Shown piece by piece: positions 1 through 6,081 of a DNA stretch of 7,487 nucleotides. The stretch lies in contig JAGGVA010000011.1 in assembly GCA_021158195.1 (NCBI GenBank), positions 1 through 7,487 of the forward strand, in the 5' to 3' direction. This DNA is from a bacterium. Its GTDB lineage: Bacteria > Patescibacteriota > Minisyncoccia > Minisyncoccales > PEYH01. How positions within the stretch are numbered: position 1 is the stretch's first letter; every line of letters begins with the position of its first letter. Position numbers and translations under genes: made by a program. Under the pieces are notes generated by a model. It was not told the origin of the DNA. It saw nothing but the letters and a program-made list of their open reading frames with translations, and ran no database searches.

Positions 1-1
1 C

Positions 2-1198
2 TCTACCGAAAATCTTTATGGTCCTCCTTCTGTTTGCAGTCGAGTAGTAGAAATTCCTATTGGTTTAACAATTGATAAAGGATTGGAGCTTTCTAGCGAA
101 ATTTGGTTTGAACTTTATAATATCTGGGATAATGGTCATAAAATTGTAGAAAATATGGAAAATCTCAATATTAATGCCACTTCAACAATTGAATATAGTG
201 ACAAATTGATAGGTCTTACAAGTCCTGAGGCGTGTGATTGTGCCGCAGGCAACTGTACAAGCGACTGTAGCGAGGAACACTATCCCTGTAATTGCTACAC
301 TGATGACGATGGAAATACAGTATGCGAAACCTGTTGTAAGTGCGAGTGCAGATGTTTAGGATCATCAGGCTGTCCTTTAGAGGAAATTAATGAGAACTGG
401 GGGAAATTTAGACAAGCGGTTGTTGAAATGGAACAACTATATCAAGAAATTATAGGAAAGTTTCAGCAAGAAATTAAAAAATCCTTTTGCAAATTAGATT
501 CTGGCACAGACGAAAATGGAGATCCTTGCTATATTGATTCTGATTTTTGCTGCCCTGATAAAAATGGTAACTGCAGAGATCCCAACAATAAATTAGAAGT
601 AGACAGAATAGAAGAAAGAAAGTATACTTTAAAAGAGAAACTTATAGAAGTTCAAAAATTGCTCAATCGATGTAGAGAGATGATTAATAAAGACAAATAT
701 AAATTTCGAGGTCAAAGTGCTTATGAAATTCTGATGAAACAACTAATTGATATGGGATTAGCCCAAAAGAAGGAATTAAGTAATATAAGATACTTTGATA
801 AATTTGATCTTCATAATTGCTGGGTAAGAGGATTTGCCGAAGATGTAGTTGCTCAATCGCAAGAATTTGGGGCAGAACTTCTTAATTGTAAGGTTGCTCA
901 AGGGGAGGTAGCAGAATATCTTTACAAAGCAATAGACCCAAAAAATCATGAACTTTGTAGCCCTGATCCCTTATTAGATTGTGATTATTTCCACCCCACG
1001 GCAACAGATAGATATTTCACTGATCCCGCAAGGCGACAAGGGAGATTACCTCTAAGTTGCTATTGTTATGATGAAGACATAAAAGAAAAACAATATCAAT
1101 CTCGATGGTTCCCTAAGATATTGAGAGGAAATTCTTTAGTTCCTGCTCAAAACATAACTTCAAACCTTTTCTGCTGTGTAAAACCAAAAGAAGAATAA
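2..1198 (+). CDS. Cysteine-rich protein of unknown function, 5' end missing (partial)
   Basis: I do not recognise this family. The reading frame is open back to base 2 with no stop, so the gene almost certainly starts left of the window; a TTG at 83 is the first start-like codon inside but has no visible ribosome binding site and is probably internal. About 398 residues are visible, ending in TAA at 1196-1198. The most striking part is at bases 233-373: 13 cysteines in 47 residues, many as CxC or CC pairs. More Cys pairs follow (FCC near 545, CYC near 1060, FCC just before the C-terminus). Bases about 377-480 and 590-700 encode charged, probably coiled-coil helices. No membrane segment is visible; any signal peptide would be in the missing part. 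Ten bases separate it from the next gene, a secreted pilin-like protein that also has many cysteines, so the two are probably co-transcribed and act outside the cytoplasm, where the cysteines could form disulfides. Metal binding is an alternative. Confidence 0.8.
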   Translation, partial: STENLYGPPSVCSRVVEIPIGLTIDKGLELSSEIWFELYNIWDNGHKIVENMENLNINATSTIEYSDKLIGLTSPEACDCAAGNCTSDCSEEHYPCNCYTDDDGNTVCETCCKCECRCLGSSGCPLEEINENWGKFRQAVVEMEQLYQEIIGKFQQEIKKSFCKLDSGTDENGDPCYIDSDFCCPDKNGNCRDPNNKLEVDRIEERKYTLKEKLIEVQKLLNRCREMINKDKYKFRGQSAYEILMKQLIDMGLAQKKELSNIRYFDKFDLHNCWVRGFAEDVVAQSQEFGAELLNCKVAQGEVAEYLYKAIDPKNHELCSPDPLLDCDYFHPTATDRYFTDPARRQGRLPLSCYCYDEDIKEKQYQSRWFPKILRGNSLVPAQNITSNLFCCVKPKEE

Positions 1199-1208
1199 TA
1201 CGTAATAT

Positions 1209-2906
1209 ATGCGAAAATTTATAAAAAGATTAATAATTTTGCTATTTTTGGGAGCGGTTACCCCTGTATTTTTAGTTCTTGCCCAGCCTCCTTCAACGAG
1301 CAGCCTTGAAGTTTCCTATCCAACTCTTGTGCCGGGAGTTGCTCCTCCCCGGAGTGTACAAACTTATCTGCCAAATTATATAAGATATCTTTATACAGGG
1401 GCTATTGCTTTGGGAGGATTGATTGCTTTTAGTTCTTTGCTTTTGGGCGGGGGGAAATATTTAACATCTGCGGGCAATCCTGCCCAAATGAAGGATGCAC
1501 GAGATCAGATATTATCTGCCTTTTTGGGATTGATCTTAATCCTTGGCTCTTATCTTCTGGTTAATTTAGTTAATCCTGAAATTACTGAACTGCGTCTTCC
1601 TTCAATTTCACCTCACAAAGAAGGAATTATTATTTATAATGTTTCTTGCAATGACCTTCGAAATGCGGCTATCGGTGTTAGTGATGATATGTTGGGACTG
1701 CCCGAATTATTAAACCTGCCAGATAATATTGTTTGGTTAAATATTAAAAACACTACCAATAATATTACCCTCCCTGACGACAGAAGAGAGGCTTTTCCTG
1801 TGGCTTCTTTTGTAACCTTTCACACCTCTGAAGAACTTACAATAGATTTTTGTTCTCTTAATGATTTTGGCGATTGTCATAGCACAAACGAAATGAATAG
1901 AAGTTTTGGAGAGACCGAGTGTATAGATATTAATGAATTAAAAAGCGTAAGCAATCCTTCCTTAGATGTAAGATCTATAAAATTCAAATGGTATAGACCT
2001 GGTGTTTGGCTTTTTGCTTATGGTAGCACAAACCCAACAGATTCTTCCTTCCCTGATCCAAGAAAACCAAATGACAATTGTGGGCAAGATAATTGTTATA
2101 TCTATACCAGAAGTAGTATTGTAAGTCTTCCAAATGGTCTTTTTGACAATGTTCATGCCCTTGCTCTTGTTAACACCCCTAATGAGAAATTTGGTGCTAT
2201 TCTTCATAATATTCCGGGGGCAAACCCAAAAGAAAAAGGTTGGGCGCAGATATTTCTGCCTGATGAAAATAACGATATTACTTTATACGTCTTTAATAAC
2301 CCAAGAGATGCCAGTTCTTTAACTGTTTTTAGGATAGAGGAACGAGGTGGAGGTAGTCATGGAGTAACAATTTGCCGAGACCCACGATGTGAAGAAAGAG
2401 AATATGAAGAAAATGGTCAAAGAGAATATAGGCAACCCGGAATCCGAATTACCTTAGGCCAAGCACAAGATATAAGCAGTAATATATGCCAGCATTCAGA
2501 TGTCACTACTTTTGCCTTTGGTAAAAAAACTACACAGAACGACATTCACCCAACATCTCTAACCTGTCCTCAAGGAATAGTTTATAGATATCCTCAAAAT
2601 AATATTCTCAGAAATGTTCAGGGAGGGTGGAAAGATTTAAGAACTTATCAAAACCTTAATGAAACAATTGAAAGAAGAGACCCTTCTGGAGTTTCTGCTG
2701 TTTATATTGACGATGGCTCTGGTTTCCTTGTTATGTTATATGACACTAGTGGAGCATCCTTACAAGATATTCAAAATCAGCTGCCCGATCAAGTCCATTG
2801 GGATGTTGCCCTTTTGAGATATGATATTCCTGATCTTTCTACCATCCATATGAATGAACGGACGACAATGGTAATTATTATCCGTTCTAAGATTATGGCA
2901 CAGTAA
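1209..2906 (+). CDS. Secreted TrbC/VirB2-like pilin hairpin with large extracytoplasmic domain
   Basis: This 565-aa protein begins with a clear signal peptide: basic residues 2-7, a hydrophobic stretch 8-25 and a VLA|Q-type cleavage site near residue 25. Two membrane segments follow, at about 57-80 and 101-121. The loop between them (GGGKYLTSAGNPAQMKDARD, 80-99) is basic and resembles pilin-like TrbC/VirB2 family proteins common in Patescibacteria; such proteins are usually about 100-150 aa. By the positive-inside rule the loop is cytoplasmic and residues 122-565 lie outside. That ~440-residue tail contains all 10 cysteines, including close pairs C291/C296 and C389/C394 that could be disulfides. 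It also has several stretches with a beta/gamma-crystallin-like look: a hydrophobic strand, a turn, an 'LPN' or 'IPDLS' element, then an alternating strand (about 264-321, 326-376, 384-438, 497-560). A surface-attached or pilus-associated adhesin is my inference. The ATG at 1209 is 10 bp after the previous stop, with only a distant AGAAG as a possible SD. It converges on jag. Confidence 0.8.
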   Translation: MRKFIKRLIILLFLGAVTPVFLVLAQPPSTSSLEVSYPTLVPGVAPPRSVQTYLPNYIRYLYTGAIALGGLIAFSSLLLGGGKYLTSAGNPAQMKDARDQILSAFLGLILILGSYLLVNLVNPEITELRLPSISPHKEGIIIYNVSCNDLRNAAIGVSDDMLGLPELLNLPDNIVWLNIKNTTNNITLPDDRREAFPVASFVTFHTSEELTIDFCSLNDFGDCHSTNEMNRSFGETECIDINELKSVSNPSLDVRSIKFKWYRPGVWLFAYGSTNPTDSSFPDPRKPNDNCGQDNCYIYTRSSIVSLPNGLFDNVHALALVNTPNEKFGAILHNIPGANPKEKGWAQIFLPDENNDITLYVFNNPRDASSLTVFRIEERGGGSHGVTICRDPRCEEREYEENGQREYRQPGIRITLGQAQDISSNICQHSDVTTFAFGKKTTQNDIHPTSLTCPQGIVYRYPQNNILRNVQGGWKDLRTYQNLNETIERRDPSGVSAVYIDDGSGFLVMLYDTSGASLQDIQNQLPDQVHWDVALLRYDIPDLSTIHMNERTTMVIIIRSKIMAQ

Positions 2907-2909
2907 AAT

Positions 2910-3368
2910 TTATTTGGGTTTTATTATTATTCTTCTTTCCGGCTCCTCTCCTATACTTTCTGTTAAAACATCGTTTCTTTTGGCTAGTTCTAAATGAATA
3001 ATTCTTCTTTGATAGGCAGGCATTGGCTCTAGTTCTCTTTCTTTTTTGGAAAGTGCCACCTCATCTGCTATAGAGTTTGCCATTTCCTTAAGATATGTAT
3101 ATTTCTTTTCTTTATACTCATTGATATCCAAGTCCACAAAAAACTCTCCCTTGTTTTGTTTTTTGAGAATTTTTGAAAGAAGTTTCTGAATTGTATTAAG
3201 AACTATTCCACCTTGACCAATTAAAATTTTGGGTTCCTCCACTTTTACCTTAATATACAAAACCCCTTCTTCTAAAAAAACTTCTGCTTTCTGAAGATCA
3301 AAACCCATTTTTTCAAAAAATTGGCAAACAAGAGATTTTATATTTTTTATATCATCTGCTCCTTCCAT
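2910..3368 (-). CDS. jag: KhpB/Jag RNA-binding protein (KH and R3H domains), short form
   Basis: This is the 152-aa RNA-binding protein KhpB (Jag, also called EloR or SpoIIIJ-associated), a cytoplasmic post-transcriptional regulator linked to cell elongation in Firmicutes. An RNA-binding KH domain covers about residues 30-85, with the GxxG loop GQGG at 51-54. An R3H domain covers about 90-150: it has the R-x-x-x-H signature (R121/R122 to H125) after LEPMP, and the canonical SIGEEPERR tail. The Jag-N domain found at the start of Firmicutes homologues is absent, giving a length well below the usual 200+ residues. It is the last gene of the rpmH-rnpA-yidC operon. Its ATG lies 3 bases after the yidC TGA and in the same frame, so translation probably depends on reinitiation after yidC. 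The stop is TAA. Its 3' end nearly touches the convergent surface gene (3 bp), and I see no hairpin terminator there. Confidence 0.95.
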   Translation of the reverse strand: MEGADDIKNIKSLVCQFFEKMGFDLQKAEVFLEEGVLYIKVKVEEPKILIGQGGIVLNTIQKLLSKILKKQNKGEFFVDLDINEYKEKKYTYLKEMANSIADEVALSKKERELEPMPAYQRRIIHLELAKRNDVLTESIGEEPERRIIIKPK

Positions 3369-3371
3369 AAA

Positions 3372-4067
3372 TCATTTTTTAATTCTTCTTTTAACGATCT
3401 CCTGTTGAAGGATAGCAAATAATCCGCTTACAAGCAAGTAAAGAGCAACCGCTGAGGGCCATTTTAAAAGAATTACCACAATAAATGCTGAGAAAAAATA
3501 GTTCATTAACTGCTGATACTTCTGTTGCTTATCTTTTGAGGGCGATCTTACACTCATCCATTTTGCCTGAAGATATTGAGAAATACCTACAAGCACCGCT
3601 AATAAAATTGAGGGTTTGGTTAAATCTATATTAAAAAAGATGGTGTTTATTGTCTCAGGTTTTTGAACAAAACTGTAAAGATAAGTAAAGTTTTCCGGGT
3701 CTAACCCTCTTGAAAACAATCTGTAAAGAGCAATAAGTACTGGAAACTGAACAAGAAGCAACAAAAACCCTGAAAAGGGATTAAACTTTTCTTTTTTATA
3801 AATTTCCATCAGTTCTTTTGCTTGTTTTTCTTGATCGTGTTTATACTTCTCTTGAATCTCTTTAATTTTTGGTTGAATTTTTTGAAGCGCTATTTGCGAT
3901 TTAATCGCTTTTTCTTGAAAAGGATATAAAATAACCCTGACAATCAGGGTTAAAATAATTATTGCCAAACCAAAACTGTGACCAGGCAAATAATTGGTTA
4001 AGAGAATCAAAAGATTGAAAAGCGGCTGGTAGAAGATTATATAAAAAATTTTTACAATGCTACTCAT
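3372..4067 (-). CDS. yidC: Membrane protein insertase YidC/Oxa1 family
   Basis: This 231-aa protein is a YidC/Oxa1/SpoIIIJ insertase, which inserts and folds inner-membrane proteins alone or with SecYEG. Hydrophobic segments lie at about 8-26, 31-49, 100-119, 152-168 and 190-220. The conserved arginine of the hydrophilic groove is visible as R44 within LTLIVRVILYPF (39-50). A basic cytoplasmic helical hairpin (about 52-93) follows, then NPFSGFLLLLVQFPV (96-110), typical of the family. The C-terminal WPSAVALYLL...LQQ stretch (203-222) matches the family's 'P.gl.lYw...n...Q' ending. The large periplasmic P1 domain of Gram-negative YidC is absent, and I see no lipobox, so this is the minimal form. 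The start ATG overlaps the end of rnpA by 8 bases, indicating translational coupling. It ends in TGA, the only TGA stop in the window, one codon before the in-frame start of jag. Confidence 0.96.
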   Translation of the reverse strand: MSSIVKIFYIIFYQPLFNLLILLTNYLPGHSFGLAIIILTLIVRVILYPFQEKAIKSQIALQKIQPKIKEIQEKYKHDQEKQAKELMEIYKKEKFNPFSGFLLLLVQFPVLIALYRLFSRGLDPENFTYLYSFVQKPETINTIFFNIDLTKPSILLAVLVGISQYLQAKWMSVRSPSKDKQQKYQQLMNYFFSAFIVVILLKWPSAVALYLLVSGLFAILQQEIVKRRIKK

Positions 4068-4410
4068 TTTGTTTGATAATTCTCGCTTTTTGAAAAGCCC
4101 TTAGTACAATTTCTTGAAGTTCCCAAAAATTATACTTTTCTGCTCCTGGCAAAGCAACTATCACAATATCATAGCCCTGTTTGATATGTGGCAACATACT
4201 TCTTACCACTTCCCTTAATCTTCTTTTCAACCTATTTCTTCGCACCGCTTTATTTGAAACTTTTTTAGAAACCACAAACCCAAACCGTAAATCAGGGGCT
4301 TCTCTTTTAAGAACTTTTATAAAAATTTCTTTTTCTTTATACCCTCTTCCCTGACGAAATACTTTGCCAAAATCTTTTTGTTTTTTTAATCGAAACTTTA
4401 AAGGCAACAT
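4060..4410 (-). CDS. rnpA: Ribonuclease P protein component
   Basis: This 116-aa basic protein is the RNase P protein subunit, which binds the catalytic RNA (rnpB, not in this window) and helps recognise the 5' leader of precursor tRNAs. The start LKFRLKKQKDFGKVFRQGR (4-22) and the segment RFGFVVSKKVSNKAVRRNR (42-60) are typical. The signature 'RNR' RNA-binding helix is RRNRLKRRLREVVR at 57-70. The length is normal for the family. The ATG follows the rpmH TAA with no intervening base and in the same frame, so it should be translated by coupling to rpmH; there is no recognisable SD in the end of rpmH. The 3' end overlaps yidC by 8 bases and the stop is TAG. The rpmH-rnpA order is the near-universal bacterial arrangement next to dnaA. 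Confidence 0.96.
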   Translation of the reverse strand: MLPLKFRLKKQKDFGKVFRQGRGYKEKEIFIKVLKREAPDLRFGFVVSKKVSNKAVRRNRLKRRLREVVRSMLPHIKQGYDIVIVALPGAEKYNFWELQEIVLRAFQKARIIKQNE

Positions 4411-4545
4411 TTAAGGAGTAAGTTTTTTTCTACCTTTCTTCCGTCTTCTCTTCAATACCCTTCTGCCCCCCTTTGTTTTTGTTCTCTTCAAAAACCCATG
4501 TGTTTTCTTTTTCTTTCGCTTTTTGCCTCTATTTGTAATGCTCAT
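4411..4545 (-). CDS. rpmH: 50S ribosomal protein L34 (bL34)
   Basis: Read by hand on the minus strand, this frame runs ATG (4545-4543) to TAA (4413-4411) and gives a 44-aa, extremely basic protein. From THGFLKR (15-21) through GGRRVLKRRRKKGRKKLT (26-43) it matches the classic L34 pattern (THGF...NGRKVLxRRRxKGRKxLT), at the normal family length of 44-46 residues. L34 is a late-assembling protein of the large ribosomal subunit. The N-terminus (MSITNRGKKRKKKK) differs from the common MKRTxQPxxRKR start, but an in-frame TGA nine bases upstream of the ATG leaves no room for a longer form. It heads the rpmH-rnpA-yidC-jag operon, driven by the strong promoter at 4576-4603. Its stop abuts the rnpA start. 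There is no SD upstream: the leader is almost pure A/T. Confidence 0.95.
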   Translation of the reverse strand: MSITNRGKKRKKKKTHGFLKRTKTKGGRRVLKRRRKKGRKKLTP

Positions 4546-4575
4546 AATATTTCAAAAATTAAAACTGATAATTGA

Positions 4576-4603
4576 ATTATATCACAATGAATTTGGTGGT
4601 CAA
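4576..4603 (-). promoter_or_regulatory. rpmH operon promoter (extended -10)
   Basis: On the minus strand TTGACC (4603-4598) is followed after 16 bp by TATAAT (4581-4576), with TGA directly before the -10 giving a TGnTATAAT extended -10. This is a near-consensus housekeeping sigma promoter. Transcription should start near 4569, leaving a leader of about 24 nt without an SD. It presumably drives the whole rpmH-rnpA-yidC-jag operon. Confidence 0.7.
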
Positions 4604-4634
4604 ATTAAAAAGTTTTTCTCCAAAGATTTACAGA

Positions 4635-4654
4635 TTATCCACAAGTTATTCACA
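4635..4654 (+). promoter_or_regulatory. Two tandem DnaA boxes
   Basis: TTATCCACA at 4635-4643 is a perfect consensus DnaA box, and TTATTCACA at 4646-4654 fits the TTATNCACA consensus. They have the same orientation, a 2-bp gap and an 11-bp start-to-start distance, so they sit on the same face of the helix and could hold two adjacent DnaA molecules. They lie between the -35 regions of the rpmH and dnaA promoters, so they could serve replication initiation, DnaA autoregulation or both. Confidence 0.8.
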
Positions 4655-4660
4655 TAGGTG

Positions 4661-4672
4661 TTATTCTTACTT
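4661..4672 (+). promoter_or_regulatory. Degenerate DnaA-trio-like run
   Basis: Six bases after the second DnaA box the top strand reads TTA-TTC-TTA-CTT. Its complement in 3'-to-5' triplets is AAT-AAG-AAT-GAA; three of four fit the DnaA-trio pattern 3'-[G/A]A[T/A]-5' known from the Bacillus subtilis origin. Orientation and spacing relative to the boxes match that system. The run is short and A/T-rich, so chance is a real alternative. Confidence 0.35.
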
Positions 4673-4676
4673 GATT

Positions 4677-4705
4677 TTGCGTGGTTTTTTGATAATCTCT
4701 ATAAT
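4677..4705 (+). promoter_or_regulatory. dnaA promoter
   Basis: TATAAT at 4700-4705 is a perfect -10 element. The hexamer 17 bp upstream is TTGCGT (4677-4682), a weak -35 matching only TTG. The predicted start near 4712 gives a leader of about 23 nt before the dnaA ATG. The DnaA boxes end 22 bp upstream of the -35, which suits autoregulation by DnaA. Confidence 0.6.
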
Positions 4706-4734
4706 ATAAGAGGGCAAATTAATATCAAAAGTAT

Positions 4735-6081
4735 ATGACAAAAGAGGAGCTCTGGCAATCTGTTCTCGCCCAAATCCAGCTATCTGTTTCTCCGGCAAAC
4801 TTTGCCACTTGGTTTAAAAATACAAAGATTGTAGGAGTAAACGGAAGTTCTGTAATTATAGGCACTCCCAATGCCTTTTCCAAAGAATGGCTTGAGAAAA
4901 AATATGGAAAAACTATATTAAAAATTTTGAGAAATTTAAACACCCAAATCAAAAAAATAGAATTTCAGGTAATCTCTCACAAACCTCCAAAAAACTTTGC
5001 TCAAAAGTCTGTAGAATATCCTGATCAACTTAAATTTGAAGAATTTTATTTAGACAAAAAAACTAACCTTAACCCTAAATATACTTTTGAGAATTTTGTT
5101 GTAGGTCCCTTTAATGAACTTCCTCATGCTGCTGCCTGGGCTGTAAGTGAAAATCCGGGTTCTGGATACAATCCTCTCTTCATTTATGGAGGTGTGGGGC
5201 TGGGAAAAACTCATCTTATTCAGGCAGTTGGTAATAAAGTATTAGAAAATTTCCCAAACAAAAAAGTGCGCTATGTATCTTCTGAAAGATTTACCTCTGA
5301 AATAATCAATGCTATTAAAAATCAAACAATAGATCGCTTTAAAAGATCTTATCATCAAATTGATCTTTTAATCATAGACGACATTCAGTTCCTTTCGGGT
5401 AAAGAAAAAACTCAGGAAGAATTCTTTCACATCTTTAATTCGCTTTACGAAGCAAACAAGCAAATAATTCTCTCCTCTGACCGTCCACCAAAAGCAATTT
5501 CTGCTTTAGAAGAAAGATTAAGATCTAGATTCGAGGGAGGAATGATTGCAGATATCGGTGTTCCAGATTTCGAATCTCGAGTTGCTATTTTGAAACAAAA
5601 AATGCAAGAAAAAAATATTTTTTTTGACGACCAAATCTTAGAATATATCGCTGAAAATATTCAAAGCAATATAAGGGAACTTGAAGGAGCCCTAAACAGA
5701 TTAATTATTTATCAGAAAATAAATAACCAGAACGTAGATCTAGAAACCGCTAAAAAATTACTTAAAAGAATTATAAAACCTCAAGCAAAAAGAGTAAGTT
5801 TTCAAAAAGTTATAGATATTGTGGCTGAGTTTTACAATCTTAAACCCAAAGATCTTTTTCAAAAAACAAGAAAACAAGAAATTGTAAGACCGAGACAAAT
5901 AGCAATGTATTTATTAAGGGAAGAAGTTAAACTTGCCTTTCCAACCATTGGAAAAAAATTTGGGGGGAAGGACCATACCACTGCTATTTATGCCTACGAG
6001 AAAATCGCTAAAGAAATCGAAGAGGATGAAACCTTTTCTGAAGAAATAAATATAATCAAGGAAAGAATTTACGCTTTATAA
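4735..6081 (+). CDS. dnaA: Chromosomal replication initiator protein DnaA
   Basis: This 448-aa AAA+ ATPase binds DnaA boxes, oligomerises and melts the origin to load the replicative helicase. All four domains are present. Domain I (about 1-80) includes ELWQSVLAQIQLSVSPANF and the W26 region. A short linker domain II follows (about 81-112). The AAA+ core (about 113-325) has Walker A GGVGLGKT (152-159), Walker B LLIIDD (211-216), sensor 1 SSDRPP (247-252), the arginine-finger region RLRSRFEGG (261-269) and sensor 2 in SNIRELEGALNRL (311-323). Domain IV (about 350-448) has RPRQIAMYLLRE (385-396) and the DNA-binding signature GGKDHTTAIYAYEKI (410-424). The length is normal and no key residue is missing. 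The ATG at 4735 places domain I correctly and lies just after a good promoter, but has no SD in range. The gene diverges from rpmH and is followed by dnaN after 232 bp. Confidence 0.98.
   Translation: MTKEELWQSVLAQIQLSVSPANFATWFKNTKIVGVNGSSVIIGTPNAFSKEWLEKKYGKTILKILRNLNTQIKKIEFQVISHKPPKNFAQKSVEYPDQLKFEEFYLDKKTNLNPKYTFENFVVGPFNELPHAAAWAVSENPGSGYNPLFIYGGVGLGKTHLIQAVGNKVLENFPNKKVRYVSSERFTSEIINAIKNQTIDRFKRSYHQIDLLIIDDIQFLSGKEKTQEEFFHIFNSLYEANKQIILSSDRPPKAISALEERLRSRFEGGMIADIGVPDFESRVAILKQKMQEKNIFFDDQILEYIAENIQSNIRELEGALNRLIIYQKINNQNVDLETAKKLLKRIIKPQAKRVSFQKVIDIVAEFYNLKPKDLFQKTRKQEIVRPRQIAMYLLREEVKLAFPTIGKKFGGKDHTTAIYAYEKIAKEIEEDETFSEEINIIKERIYAL

Larger units (their letters stand above)
4546..4734. 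other. Candidate oriC / divergent control region between rpmH and dnaA
   Basis: This 189-bp gap separates the two gene blocks that point away from each other. It contains the rpmH promoter, two DnaA boxes in the same orientation, a trio-like run and the dnaA promoter, in that order. The left part (4546-4620) is strongly A/T-rich and could be a DNA-unwinding element. The rpmH-dnaA gap is a common place for bacterial origins or for DnaA autoregulation. Only two good boxes are present, fewer than in well-studied origins, so the origin call is inference. Confidence 0.5.

Noticed and set aside
83..85. TTG at 83 as the true start of the cysteine-rich gene
   Set aside because: The frame is open to the left edge, with plausible protein sequence before it and no binding site at 83.
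1962..2207. Minus-strand open frame of 81 codons
   Set aside because: It lies wholly inside the 565-aa pilin-like gene, has no recognisable domain and looks like antisense shadow coding.
2134..2322. Plus-strand open frame of 62 codons in another frame
   Set aside because: It is nested inside the pilin-like gene, with low-complexity hydrophobic sequence and no start signal.
3372..3374. UGA recoding in this organism
   Set aside because: dnaA, dnaN, rnpA and the 565-aa gene have complete, family-length frames without internal TGA, and conserved Gly/Trp positions use normal codons.
4725..4952. Minus-strand open frame of 75 codons
   Set aside because: It is antisense to the start of dnaA, whose identity is certain, and has no start signal or family likeness.
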